64,000 nucleotides of DNA, taken from NCBI GenBank assembly GCA_039707465.1, contig CM077648.1:77252119-77316118 (forward strand), read 5' to 3'. Of this stretch, positions 23,901 through 38,900 are shown in pieces; within the stretch, counting starts at the first letter, position 1, and the number at the start of each line of letters is the position of its first letter. Both the position numbers and the translations under genes were made by a program. Origin of the DNA: Rhabdophis nuchalis (lineage: Eukaryota > Chordata > Lepidosauria > Squamata > Natricidae). The notes below the pieces were generated by a model. It made no database searches and was not told the DNA's origin. It worked only from the letters and a program-made list of their open reading frames with translations.

Positions 23901-26900
23901 GTCAATTACTTGGCAACACAATACTTCTTTGCATATTAATCAGGTGATATTTCCAACTATCAATATTTAATAGTATGTTAATTTGGGGATGTTGTAACTA
24001 CTGGGTTTTTTTGTTTTGTTTTTGTTTTTGTTTTTGTTTGAATTCTCTTTCTTCTATAGATTATTTCAGTTTGCTTCCATTTTCTACTGACTTGTTACCA
24101 ATAATTTTGTGTCAGTATATTCTTTGGAATTTTTGGATGTTGTAATTGGTTACTAGACTTTACAGTTCTCATTTTGAAGGATTCATTCATCTGTATTGGC
24201 TCTTTAAGCTGGGATTTTCTTGTTACGTTTTTGAATTTGAAGGCATTCAGAGTGAGTAACTAAAACTGAATTATAAAAGTATTCCCATTTTAAATGAGGT
24301 ACATTGGAGAAGTTTGTAAAGAATGAACAGGTACAAAAAAATAGTACAGTTAGTCTGCTTTGTTGCTCAATCTATTTTAATAGATTTGTAAAATTGCCTG
24401 GAATGAGATTCAGGTTTACTGAAGAGTTATGCAAAAAAATTGGAAATTTGAAAGTCTTTGGCCCAGTTTAAAGGAGAATCAACATGATGGTTAAATTGTT
24501 GAACTGCAAGCAAAGGAGTTCAAACTCTAATCTGTTCTCAATCATGAAAGTTTACTAGGTGACAGAGGTCAGTCATTCTCTCTTAGCCCAATCTACCTTA
24601 TAGGAATATTGCTTTGAGGAAAAAAAATAAGAAAAGTGGGACCAATCTGTAGGCCCCTTGAATTCGACTGAAATGCTGTGTATGTGTCTAATAATATTAA
24701 GCAAAAGAATTGTTGTGTATCTTTTCATCTCTTCTTTATTATCATGTTTTAAAGTAATTATTTTAATTGTACATCTATTTGTACAGTAGCTAGTATTGTA
24801 ACTAATTATTAATATAGACAATATGTATGTGTATATATGTGTATGTATGTATGTATGTATGTATGTATGTATGTATGTATGTATGTATGTATGTATGTAT
24901 GTATGTATGTATGTATAACAACAGTGGTTACATCAAAACAAGCTACACTGAAACCAATGTGCAATTTTTGCTGAATTTTTGATGTAAGTGCTTCCTGACT
25001 TTGAAGGAAATCTTGCAATAGCCATACGGAAACCCTAGATTTAGCAGCAGTGTGCTTGAATATCATTTGGGGATTAATAGTGAAAGAGGATTGCTACTCT
25101 CATCCAGTTTGCAATCTGTCTAGAAGAAGGGGGTAATCAGTGCCCCACAAACTATATGTAGCCTCACAGATTTCAATTTATGGCATAATGAGATTATATA
25201 ATTTCAGCAGTTCATTTGTTTTTAAAATAGAAGTCAGGGTGGGACCAAGATGCTCTCAGAAATAAAATGACTTCTATCTCAACTATTTAAATTACCCTCA
25301 AATCAGTCCAAAATCATGCATATATGGCCACATTTATGATGTATCATTTCCGGCAGTTTTAGGGAGAGGGAGACCTTAAGGATGGCAATGGGAGCAATGT
25401 GTTTATTCCCACTTTTATTAATCTTTTAAAAACAGAGAAAACAAATGGGCTGTTTTTGAGGTCTTCTTTAGTCCTCTAGAAGTCTGGAAACTTGAATTGC
25501 AAAAATTGCACATACTTGATCTAGGGATATGAGCTATAGTGGAAAAGAGTATATTGAGATAAATGGATCAGCAGTCTGATTTAGTGGAACTGATACTTTT
25601 CTGTTTTAGACATTTTAATATATTTTAAATAGTTTAATAAAACTGCTTCTTTTCAGGAAATCAAATCTCAAGGTCACTATAACCATGGATACAATGAAAC
25701 ACTTGGGCGCAAAAGCCACATTGATGATTACAGCACATGGGATATTGTCAAAGCCACACAGTAAGTGTATTTTTTAGTCAGCATATAGGTATTTGTTTCA
25801 TTTGGAAATCAACACTTAAGGTATTACTTTTGTATTGTTATGTATCAGTAATTATGAATGGATGTGATAGAAGCAAAGATTGTTTAGGTCTTTTGACTCT
25901 TTTGAGCCTAAACAATCTTTGCTACAATACAAATTAATATTTTAAGTGTTGGTTTCCACATGAAACAAATACATAAATATAGTGCATGACATTGGTGATT
26001 CAGTTGTTTTACTTTTTCTCTAATGATTTTGCTTATTTGTTTCTGATTCCTTTTTAATGCTTTGAATAATGATGCTTACTCTGAGAGGGAATAGCATGAT
26101 GGGGAAGTTTCACCCTCTAGCTGTTACTATAGGCTACACAATCCCACACTACTCTGCTGCTGGTCAATTTCCGTAGGCTTCTGTTATGGCACTGCTTAGC
26201 GCTTAGGACTTTTTGACAGTCACCCACCAAGTCTCTTCTAGCCTTCACTGGCGAATCTGGCAGCAAGCCTTTTCTTTTTTTTCTTTTTTCTTTTTATTTT
26301 TTTTTAATTGAAAAAGTTTTATTGGTTTTTACAATTTTCAAAGGGATAGGGAATACAGAAACATTTTAAGAACTTTCGCGTCGGAATCATTGGTCCTTCC
26401 AGGGCTTCATAATAAAATATCAAAAAAAGCGTTTTTCCAGAAATACTACAAGGTGAAAATAAGTACAGTGGTACCTCGGTTCACGAACGCCTCTGTTCAC
26501 GACCAATTCAGTTTACGAACAGAAATTTTCCTCAAAATGTGCTTCGGTTCACGAACTCTGCTTCGGTTCACAAACAGGAACCGCGGCCATTTATAATGTA
26601 TTCCTGGCTGTCACATGGTTGTGACTTCCTGTAGAAAGATCGTAGAGAGAAGAAAATACAGAAAAAAGCCCCAGCACGCACACTGTGAGTACTTTCAGTG
26701 ACTTTTTTTAAATTTTTGTTATGCTTTTAGCATATGGAAAACTGTGCCTCGGTTCACGAACAATTCGGTTCGCGACCAGAGTCAGTTCACGAATTAAGTT
26801 CATGAACCGAGGTACCACTGTACCTGTTTCCTAGATTCTCAATTCTATGCTAGCAGTCGTGTGCAAACATCCAGATATAAAGGTTATAGAATATTAATAA

Positions 26901-29900
26901 TAATAAAATAAAAAAAGCAAAGTTATTTTTTTGATCTAAGTCTCTTGGCAATTGTATCTTCTTTTTCTCCTCCCTGGCCCCCAGCGGGCGGGGCCGTGGC
27001 CCCCTCCGTCCCCCCTGGATCTTCCCCCAGGATAGAGGAATGTTTTTTAAGAAAGGCTTCCGCCTCAGCAACTGTTTTAATCCTTACTCTTCCTTCATCC
27101 CAGAACACCAGCATCCCTTCCGGCATCGCCCACTTAAACCAGGTCCCGTGGTCAAACAATTTTTTAGATAAGAAGGAATACTTCCTTCTCATCTCTCTAA
27201 TCTTTTTTGGGATCTGCTTCAAGATGACGACTTCCTTTTGTTGGTAAATTAACGCCCTCCCTCTCTGCGCCTTCAAAATTCCCTCTCTGGTTGACCTTCT
27301 AACAAATTTAATATGTATCTCTTTGGGTACTTCATTTATCCTGGCATATGTCGAATTTATTCTGTAGACTAGGTCAATGTCCCCCCTGATCTCATCTTTA
27401 GGTTTATGTAAATAGTCTGCTAAAATTGTACTCATGAGTTCAGGAAGACATTCACCAGGTTCTTCAGAAGTATTCTGAAATCTTAAAAAATATAACATCC
27501 TTTCAAAATCCATCCTAGACATATGACCAGACAAATCTGCAATTTCAGTGTTGACATTTTTAAGTTCTCCCTTTCCCCCAGCCAGCCCCCCTTCCAGCTC
27601 CTCCGTCTTCTGTGTGTTCTCCAGCACTTGCTTCCGTGTTTCCAGAAGATCCTTCTTGAAACTATTATTATCTTCTCGCAAAGCTTTAATTTCATGCACC
27701 AGAGCTTGTAACACTGATTCCAAAGATGACATTCTTTGTTCCAATCCTGCCAGTTCTGATTTAGATGCCATGGTAAGCTGTTAAAGTCAGTGCCACTAAG
27801 ATGGCATTTTTTGGGTGGGGCCGTTGAAGCAGGTCAGGAGAAAAACAGTTCAAATGAATGTAAAATGTTCAGGACCCAGCAGAGAAACACTGTTCACAGT
27901 CAATAATTATAGCAGGGAAGGCACTCCAGAGAAGGAATCAATTAATCCAAAAACGTCTTCATTAGTATAGAGAGAGAGTCCAGTTCACAAGAGATGTTGG
28001 TAATTTTTCAAAAGTAAAAATAATCATTCAGGAACAAAGGGAACCATCCTCCACCGCCCAGTCTGAGAGCCAGCCGGAGAAAACAACAAAAGAAAAATTG
28101 TATCAAGCCAGCCGGACTTAGATACATTTTAAAGAAACAAGCCGCAAATCACTTTCACTTGGTTAAAGCAGTCCGGATACAAAATATCCGCTCCCTCGCA
28201 ACTGGGAGCCATTTCTAAACGCTGCTTTAAATCCGAGGGGGGGTTTAACAAACAAACATCCCCCTCTACGTTCTTTCAGTCCAGGCTGCCAGCACAAATA
28301 ATGTTACAAATCACTCACTCTTCATCTCGCTGCCAAAGCCCCGGGGAACCTTCCGACCCGACACTCAGCTTTTTTTAAATTCGCTGTTCGTTGCCGTCCT
28401 CCATTGGCGAAGGGAAACCCCCCCCCGCGGCATGCCTTCTCTCATCTAGGCCAAAGACAAGGGCCGTTTTCCCGCCGCCGCAGGGAAAAACAAACCCAGG
28501 CGAGCCAGCCCTATGGGAGGCCCCCCAAAAAGGGGGTGACTCGCCCCCGTGGGGCGGCAGAAAAAAGGACAAAGCGGCGACCGAGTCAGAGACTCGCCCG
28601 TCGCCGCTGGAAGGCAGAACCGGAAGTCCGCAGCAAGCCTTTTCAAGCCATGCTCCTGGTGAACTGTCCTAAGTCTTTTTGCTCTAATTTCCATTAGGCA
28701 GCTTCATAACTGAAGCTTTAGCTTTCTCTCTATCTTATAACTTCATGGCTTGTAATACAATTCTGCTTTTCCTCAAAGATTTTCAGCTCTCTTCATTCTC
28801 TTCTACTAACTTGAACTGCAGGAGTTTGGGGAGTGGGTGGGGGGAGCTGATTCTCCATTCTCTTTGAGCTCTAAATTCCATTCTTTTATCTTACCTCTGC
28901 TAATAGCATAGGCAGGGGGGGCTATTTAAAAGGAGCAGACCAAGGGTGTTTCTTTCCCTGTGTTTCACAACTTGTTCTTCCACAGGTGGTATAAACTGAG
29001 TCAATGAAATTGCGCACAGTGAGAATCCACTTTTTAAATCAGGATTGCCAAACTCTCTGTGCTTTCGTTCTGAATGTATTGGAAATTTAGAAGATTTTAT
29101 AAATAATGCATTGATGAAGGGTGGAGAAGGAGTAGATAAAAGTAATGGTGATAAATGGTTATCTCCATGATTTACAGATAGTCCTCAAGCCTTCCCATTA
29201 GGATCGTAAGTCAAAATTTTGTAAAATGAATTGGACTCATTTTTATGACATTTTTGAAATATGCTTTTTAAGCAAATCGACTGGATCTCTAAATGATTGA
29301 AGATTTGGCTTACTGCTTGCTTTCATTCATTAAATGACCTCTGACATCCTTAAGTGAATTTGCCGGGCTCTGGAGCCTCCAGAGGGAATGCTGCTGCCTG
29401 CCCATCACCTGCTCTGGTAAGGTCAGGCGCTCCTTTACTTCTAAACCGCAGCACCTCCAGGCGAGTGATGGAGGTAAATTTGCAGGGCTCCATGTCGAGC
29501 CTCCGGAAAAAAATGCCCACTCATCAGCTGTTCTATAAACAATCTATAGTATTTCACACTATCCTCAAAGCAAACAAATGCAGTACACTTGACTGCAAAA
29601 TATCTTTCTGCAAGCAATCTACACTGTGCAAACGAACAGTACAGTTGTTACGCAGCGCCATTTGTACCTCAAGGACTACTTGTAATTATCTAGTTGCATC
29701 ACTACAAAAGACTAACGCCCACATACATTTTACGAAAACTAGTTACTGCTTCCTTGTCCTCAAGTAGGTATTGTAATAACAGCGAACAGGCATATGGCAG
29801 CTTCATAAAACAAAATGACTTTTGCGATAACTTTGATTACTAGCCTAAAAACATTTTCTTTGTAAAAATACAAATACGGTAGCAATAGCACTTAGACTTA

Positions 29901-32900
29901 AATACTGCTTCATGATGCTTTACAGCCCTCTCTAAGCAGTTTTACATAGTCAGCATATTTCTCCCAACAATCTGGGTCCTCATTTTATCGATCTTGGAAG
30001 GCTGAGTCAACCTTGAGCCGGTTAAGATTGAACCCCCGGCAATCAGCAAAATTAACCTGCAATACAACATTCTAACCTCTGCACCACCATGGATCTTAAT
30101 TCTTAAATCTAATCTTGGTTTACATAATAAAAGTATATAAAGTGTTTACTGATATGTAATATTGATTATGCAGGACAGAAACAATAAGATTTCACCTTGG
30201 AAGAACAGGAAAATACGTGCATTACATTTTAACTGTAGAAGGCATTTGGAAAAAGAAAATAAGAGAGATGTCTCCCTTTTTTCTGTCCAGTGTTGTTCAA
30301 ATTCAAATATTAAATTTGGTTAATTCTGAATTACTGACTACTTATACTTTTCTTCAAGGTATGGAATATATGATCGTTGTTGTGAGTTGGTAGAAGCAGG
30401 CTATGATGTACGGCAACCTGATAAAGAAAATGTTACACTTCTCCATTGGGCTGCAATCAATAACAGATTGGATTTAGTGAAGTAAGTGCTACTTTTCTGT
30501 CACAATCAGTTTTTAATTTTCTTAATAGGACTTTAACTCCATATTTCTGTCATAGTTAGATTAGGCATAAATACATTGTGTAGTCATATACATTAATTGA
30601 TTGGCCAATGGCTGTAAGAAAAGTTAGTTAGTTATTTAATTAGTTATTTAGTTAGTTAGCTAGTTTGTTCGTTCATTCATTCATTCAAATGGTGACTATT
30701 CTTTTTTATAGTGTTTTTCCTCTATAGAACTATTTCCTCATTAAATAATTGATCATAGCAGTTGATAAAAATATCAATTTAGGGTTGTCTATAGTTTTTG
30801 ATAACCATTTTTCAAATACTTATTTTGTAATGTTCAAACTATAGGTTGCTAACAGTTACATTTCTATCATGTTAGATTAATAAACTAAAAAAATAGACTA
30901 ATTATTTGGTACTGTCATCTTGAGGTTTACAGCCATAAAGTTTAAATAAGAATATTCTAGAACAGAAAATACAAATATAATATTTAATATATTAATACAC
31001 ACACATAATATAATATACAATATAGAATATAAATATTAACAGTTTTGGAATTCATACATAATTCATAAAACTTTTGCTTATATAAAATAACCACATTTAA
31101 ATGTTTAAATATATTTTAAATCTTTCCAGTCCAGTTTACTTGGCATAACTACAAAAATTCAATCCACTGCTTTTAAATACTATAATTGATGTTCTTTTGT
31201 CAGCTGACACCACATGCAGTCTGCAGTAGATGAAATGGTAAATAAGGGATTGGAGAGAAGCCTGTGAGCTACTGTAACTACTTATGTAGCAATGAACTGA
31301 TCAAGACTATTTTTCAGCTTTTTAATAGTCAAGGATTTCATAAAGAAGTAGGATTGCTATGCACGTTGCTTGGAGGAAGCTTTTTGGTTTATGGACCTGT
31401 ATTGTGCTTTTCATTCGAAGATTGTTGGATAATTTATAATAGAAAAATGTAGCATAAAACAACTAAAATGTCACTTGTTTAAAAAAGAAGAGAAACAAAA
31501 AGATTTTAAAAGCTTAAAAGTCATTGGCACCATAAAGGTGACAAATTAGACAAATGGGTCACCACAAATGAAACTGGATGTTGTAATTGAAACTCTTTCC
31601 TGGTCATTATCTCCTTTCACAGTAGGATATGATGCAGAGAAGAACATTGGAGAGAAAGTGGATTTGCATGGATTTTATGTACATTATCTTTTGAATGTTT
31701 AATGCTTCTTGAGCAGTGATTGTGCAAATTACTGTTTGGCCTCCCCACAGTGAATATGGAGTTTATTTAAACTTATTGGTCCCCCAACTTTAGTTAAGGT
31801 CTGCAGTTGAGTTGATTATCTTACTCTTTGCTTTTTTAAAATCTGATAACAACTAATGGTAACAGCATGAATGAACACACATTTAAAATATTTTATCAGT
31901 AAATTTCTGTATATAGCTATGTAACAGTTTTACTTTAAAAGTCAGTTTTCTGATTAGTCATTGTTTTTTTTTTTAATAAACACAACACAGAAAATCCTCT
32001 TTCTTTACATACTATAGAAAGTGTATGTTGGTTACAAAAAGCTTTCTTGCATCTCTTCCACAGTCATCACCTATAATTCATATCAAATCATATGTTTTAA
32101 ATCAAATATATTTATACATATTACTATCATTATGCCTCAATTTTCATTTGACTATAATTGTTTTAACGTCCTTCTGCATAGAATATTCCAAAATTTAAAG
32201 CATAACCACATAATGGCATTTTATTAGCTATTTCCAATATCATCCAATAACATTAGATTCTTATGGCCTGTTCTAAATAAGTCAATAATATTTAGTAACA
32301 AAGTTTCTAGTCCTCCTTTCCAAATCACTGTTTACAATTTACATCCAATTTCCTTATATTGAACTAATACATATATACATTATTGTTATCATAACACATT
32401 TTAACCTAATGCTCAAAGCTTAATTAAATTTACTTAATTCTTTATTATTAGCTTTTATATATAACAAAAAATTCAATCTTCCTTTCATAGTTGCTATTTA
32501 CTATTCATATGCAATTACCTGTTATCAAACCAATACATACGTATACATTATTATCATTATCAATTGTTTATTTAACCATATCCATTATCACTAAATTTCA
32601 CTAAATTTACCTAATTTTTAATTGTATGCTTTCATATATCAAGCTGTATCTTTCCAGTAATAATGCAATCTTATGTCTTTTGTCATTTGTGGCCTTAATC
32701 TTCTAATAATCTCCTTGGTCAAATTTGTATGGACTTCTGTTCACAGCTCCTTGCTTGTTGCATCTCTTGTATAATCTCGATACTCTCCCATCTGTTTCTT
32801 TAATCAGCTTATCTTTAGTTATCAATGGTGTTTCTGATAAGATTTCTCTCTTTAAGTCCATCAGTGCTTTTCTTTTTTCTTCTCCTGTATCTTGCCATCT

Positions 32901-35900
32901 GGGGTTAGAGTTCCTGACCATCTAGCTCCCCTTTCCATATTCAATTCTTTCCATTTCCAACCACAATCCATTCACCTTAGATATCAACAGTTTTCTTATC
33001 TTTGTATTCATTTTTCTCTTCGGTTTTTAGGACTCTAACCCCCACTTTTTCCAATATATAAACATCTCCAAATTCTCCATCATATTTTACTGTTATATGC
33101 TCTATGTTTTCCAGTTTCTTCTCGCTGATATTTCAAGTAATTTTTGAATTTCAAACATTATCTTTTGCAATGTTAAGGTTTCTTTTTGGTGTTGAAATTG
33201 TGCCATTCTTCCAACTTATAGACACTGCCACTCTGGTTTTCAAAACTTTTTATTAGATTAACCAGAAGTTCATTTATAATTTTTCACACTTGGACCTTGT
33301 TTTCACTTTTTTCTAGTTGACAATAAACTTCAAAAGAGCACCTGCATAAACAATTCGTGCTCTTCTTCTTATCACTCTCTATAAACAAGCTGCAAGGCCT
33401 TGAAGTGTAAATCCAAATGATCAAAGAGAGAAGTGAAAGTACAATGTTTCCAATGCTGAAGCCTCTAGCCTCCAAGTGGCAGTGTTGTTTCTTTTCACTC
33501 TGATGTTATAACCCTCTATATACTCCTTTTGTATCTTTTTTATATTCCAAATGTAAGCAAAGTAAAATTCTTGAATGAAATAAAGTAGAAAAAAGTAAAA
33601 AGCTCATGTAGATATGAAGAAAAATGTCTTTTAATTCATAGGTTACAAAAATAAAGAAAAAATAGAAGAAGAAAAAAAACTAATCCGTTCGCTTTAAAAG
33701 GCTTGCGTAGATTCCATCCATAAAATAACATTTATAAAGTAAGATAACACACTGTCCAATGCAATCGAAAGCTTAATTTTGCTGCTTATTTCTTCTGTTC
33801 TCAAATTTAATTTAGCTTTAAGGGTTTTTTTGGGCAGTCTCTTTTAAAACAATAAAAATTCCTTATCAGCTTTCCATTTCCTTCTGTTCCGAAGCTGTCC
33901 CAACTTCATCAGCCTGGGCTGAGCTTTTGTTGTTGGCTAGAAGAACTTCTCCTGGATCAATTAGGGACTTTGCAGGGTCCCTGAGATCAGCAGGACGTAT
34001 TCTTTTCGATCACCATCTCTGCAGAATGGTTTAGGTCCGTATGGACTATCCAGCGGCAAAAGTATCGGCAGTTCGTCTCGTCGCAACCTTGGCTCCTCAA
34101 TTAGTCATTGTTTTTTGAGAACTTTATTCACCATAAATGCACTTTGATTCCCTTAATCTTTTACTATTTAAACGGAGTATATCATTTACTGATTAATCCA
34201 AAAATATAATGAATATAAAATACTGTTTTCTAGGTTTATAAAAGCTCTTTTCATATCCTGCATTTCTTGATGAAAGTGTTACCACTTTCCATCTTCCCAT
34301 TATTAGATTTATACTTATTCCTTTTCTACAGGTACTACATATCAAAAGGTGCTATTGTTGACCAGCTAGGAGGTGACCTGAACTCCACACCACTCCATTG
34401 GGCAACTAGGTGGGAAAAATTGGATGTTTTCTCATAATTTCATTATTAATTAATGTTTATAAAAGAGTTTTGCAACACTGTACTGCAAATTAAATCCAGT
34501 AAGAAAGAGTTGCTGATTGACATTGAGTCTCTATATCATCTCTGTCAGACACGGAGGAAGAAGATCTGCAACTTGGACTCAAAGCTACTGCTTGCTAGGT
34601 AGATATAGGCTATAGATAAGGCAGCATTTGCTCCAGTGTTTTTTTTTGGGGGGGGGGGGGTTGTGGTAAATCACCTGTGCTCCTATCTAGCAGAAAGACA
34701 TACCTAGAATAATTCATATCATCACCACTCATTTGTACTAGTGCAATGTTTAGTGCAGGGGCTGCTTTTGAAGAACATCTAGAATTCACAGTTGATTGGA
34801 AGCCTGCCTGTTAGGTTGTAGAGCACACATTGCCAAGTCTGGGAGCTGAAGTCCTTCAGACTTAAAGTTGCAAAGGTTGGAGACCCCTGTTATAAAACAC
34901 AGAAAAAAGTGACTTATGACTAGGTTTCACATGATCGTTGCAGCATCCCCATAGCCATGGGATCAAAATTCAGGCACTTTGCAACTCGCATGTATTTATG
35001 ACAGTTGCACTGTCCCAGGGTCATATGATCATCATTTGTAACCTTCCTTGCTAGCCAACAAGCAAAGTCAATGGTGGAAGCCAGATTTGTTTAATGACAG
35101 CACAATTCACTTCGCTCTAGTGATTCATTTAACTCTGGCAAAAAGGTCATAAAATGAGACAAAACACAATGGCTGCCTGATTAGCAACAGAAATTTTGGA
35201 TTTTCTTGTGGCTGTAAGTCCTTGTATTTATTTCAGAAGACACTGAAAGTAGATGCTCCAAAGAATAAGTAGCTGCCAATTGGGATCTTCTGTTACTGCT
35301 GAGTTTGTTTTGGTTTCAGTTAGGGGCGTTGACATTTGTGTGCTATTTTATGCATATTTACCATGGTTTTTAAAAATTATGTACTCTATATTTAATAATT
35401 GTTAGTTTTAGCAAATCACAGTGGATTATCAGTCTGTTCAATGAATCAAGAGTTCGTTAATTGCCGATTAGTGATTTTGAAAGGACTTATGTGTATATTC
35501 AGTAATACGCTAATTTTTGAGGACCATTTTTTAAGAAAACATACAAAATATCTAGTATGTTTACTAAATGAAAGAACAAACTGCATGACTGATGAGTGTA
35601 AAACCTGAAAAGGTTCTATGTGCTCATGGAATATTTCCCTGTTTTAATTGTTGTGTCAAAACGCTTGGTACATAAATCAGATTTCCCTCAAATTTGTGCC
35701 ACCTAAATGTATTACATTGTAATTCTCATCATCTAAAAATGTAATGGTTCATATGAAAATGTGAAGGTGCAATTTTTAGTGGCTCTTGTTTTATCAGGAG
35801 TGCAGACCAGGTGGCTTTCTGTCTTATCTGTAAATCTAGAGAAATTTAGATTGACAGGACTGAAGAAAATATGGATTTTTCATTATGCTACATATTAAGG

Positions 35901-38900
35901 ACTTGGAATAGCATAAAAATTATTCAGTCAAGTTGTTCATCTGGCTAAATAAAGGTAAAATTATCACTTTAAAAAATGTGAAGTAAGCAACATTTTTTAA
36001 ATTGTTACCTAGGATGATTTTGAGAACAAATGATTTTGTAAATAGATAGACTTAAATAGGTTTGTATTTCTTCTCTAGGTGAAATAATTTACAAATAAAG
36101 AAAAAGCTACATTACAAAATTTAATGCTGTTTTTATTGTTTTAGACAGGGTCATTTATCAATGGTTGTACAGCTTATGAAATATGGTGCAGATCCATCAT
36201 TAATTGATGGAGAAGGATGTAGTTGTATTCATTTAGCAGCCCAGTTTGGACATACATCTATTGTTGCTTACCTAATAGCCAAGGGACAGGTATGTACATT
36301 TGTTTCATAACTTTAGGAGTGACAAATACATATTCACATGTATTTTATAATTGCATTTCTGAGATTAACATATGCAGTACTATGCAAAACTTCCTGGGTA
36401 TAACTCTTTGAAATCAACAGAACTTACCATTGAATAGTTGAATATAGTACTAGTAAATTGTTTTATATTATCTAAATAGACTCAATTGCAAATATGGAAT
36501 TTAATTGGTTTAATTGGAGATAATACTTTGTAGCCTATGGTTATTCACCCTTACAACCCACCACAGTGTTGCTACAGCACCCTCCCGGCACTCTCCCCCA
36601 TCCTACCTCACTGGAATCCTGAAAAGCTTGGGCCTCCATTGCACACGGCCATCACATCTGACACCTTCTGAAACTTTCCAGACCTTAGGTTGTGGAAGTA
36701 CGCAGACCATGTATCCTTGGGCAGTGCAGTAACAATCCAAATGTGGCCACTATTTTGTCCCATCCGTTTGTGGGCAGGACAAAATGAATGCAAGAATTTG
36801 CTGCATTTTGCTACGCTAGAGAAATCTGCACAGTTCTGCAGAAAGCTTCTGCAACAGTTGGTAAGGCAGTAGAACACAAGTAGTTTTTCCCAGGCTGTGT
36901 GGCAGCGACCCAAATGCAGTCACCATTTTGTCCCCGCTCACAAATGCACACATTTCACCTAACGATGCAACCCTAATGGGCAGGCTCCATTATAGTCGTA
37001 TCACAAGGACTACCTGTATAAATTCAGGTATTCCTTTACTTATAACAGTTCATTTAGTGTCCGTTCAAAGTTACAACGGCACTGAAAAATGTTACTTTTG
37101 GGCATTTTTCACACGACCATTGTAGCATCCCCATGGTCATGTGATCAAAATTCAGGTGCTTGACAACTGACTCATATTTATGTCAGTTGCAGTGTCCCAG
37201 GGTCACGTGATTACCTTTTGTGACTTTATGACAAGCAAAGTCAATGGAGAAACCAGATTCACTTAACAATTGTGTTACTAACTTAATAGTTGCAGTGATT
37301 CACTTAACAACTGTGGCAAAAAAGGTTGTAAAATGGACCAAAATTCACTTAACAAATGTTTTCCTTAGTAACAGAAATTTTGGATTCAATTGTGGTCGTA
37401 AGTTGAGGATTACCTGTAATTTCATTTACAGAAATGACTGACCTAAAACAGTAGATGGTGCTCTTACACCTGCAACACACTGTGATCAAATGCATGCACA
37501 CAAAATAATACTTCATAATAACACAGTATTATACTGTCTTAAGTTTCCTTACGAGGAGGTATCCAGATGTTTTCCCTTGGTATTTCTCTTTTTATATGTG
37601 ATTATTTCTTTTTTCATCAGGATGTTGATATGATGGATCAAAATGGAATGACACCTTTAATGTGGGCAGCTTATAGAACACACAGGTAAATTTGCTCATT
37701 TAAGCTTAAACCTATGGGCCATTATTTTTAACATTCCAGTAGCATACATAATATCAAATACGTTAGAATTTTGTATTCCTAAATATTATTTGAAAGAAAT
37801 GGTTCATACCTCACAGGTGCATAGCAGTCTTCTACAACAGTGCTAGCTGTTCAACAAATCTAGCAAAGTCGGGGGGGAAAGCCACTTCAGTTTCCAGAAA
37901 AATATTGCCAATAGGGTAACATAACAAAATTTAAAAGCCTGTCAAAGCAGTTCTCATACTCAACATAATTAAGGTGATTTTTTTCCCCCTTATACTTGCC
38001 CATGCTACCTCTAGTCTCTCTGAGCTGATAAGTATATTTTACATCATTCTTGTTTTTTCTTCTTCTGACTCTTGGTCTGTTTGATAATCTATCACATTTT
38101 TAGAGTAGCAAGATATTTTTTCAGGTTTTCATTGAAACCTGAAAAAGTAATTCTGCTTTAATGAATCAGCTGAGAAATACATAAGGATTGACACACTACT
38201 TTCAAATTATTTTGAAACTGCACAGTTCTATTGTTTATAGTATTATAAACTATGTATAGTTTATATGTACAGTATCTACTGCATGTCATCCACATTATTA
38301 TATTGCTAATACTTAGCTCTTGCTCCTTGTTATCCAGTTCCAAGAAAATATTCAATATCTTGGACATAATTGAACTCTAATGACTAAACAAGGAAAAGAA
38401 CATGAAATTAAATCCAGACATGATAAATACAAAATAGACTGTGGGACTGAGGAAATGAAGAATTAATGTCATTGAACAGCCCAGATTTTGCAGTATACAG
38501 TGATGATCAGACCAATTAAAAACTGTATTTCTCCACTGCAATTGTATTCTAAGAACAGCTAGGAAAACTGATTGCTTGCCCCTGAATCAACAGCTTTTGG
38601 ACAGTCTAGTGCACAGGTGTCAAACTCATGGTGTCACGTTGCCGTCACGTGACGTTTCATGATGTTTTTTTCCCTTTTCAGAGCTGTGGTGGGTGTGGCC
38701 TGTGCGTGACATCTAACCTGCGGGCCGCCAGTTTAACACTGCTAGTCTAGTGCCATGACTAGAGCAATATTTTGTAAGATCATTTGAGACTCTTTTGAAT
38801 TAGTGAAATCTGAGAAAAAGAATAAAACTCCCAATGACATGAGGTTAGCTTTCACTAAAATGCATCCATGCCCAGCTTGGATCTTTCAAGAAACTTGATG

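Larger units (their letters stand above)
26275..28629 (-). mobile_element. ORF1-only L1-type retroposon (HAL1-like) with a Tigger MITE inside
   Basis: A perfect 15-bp duplication GCAGCAAGCCTTTTC flanks the element (26260-26274 and 28630-28644). On the minus strand the order is a GC-rich 5' UTR (28629-27772), an intact ORF1 (27771-26923), a short 3' UTR, AATAAA-type sequence and a poly(A) tail (T-rich at 26275-26306). There is no ORF2. Without the 355-bp MITE at 26466-26820 the element is about 2.0 kb. It lies antisense in intron 2. Confidence 0.85.

Noticed and set aside
24809..25066. Minus-strand frame with a repeated Tyr-Ile-His-Thr pattern
   Set aside because: Translation of a (GTAT)n microsatellite.
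28375..28697. Several overlapping open frames of 65-97 codons on both strands
   Set aside because: They are in the GC-rich 5' UTR of the L1-type element, where stop codons are rare by composition.
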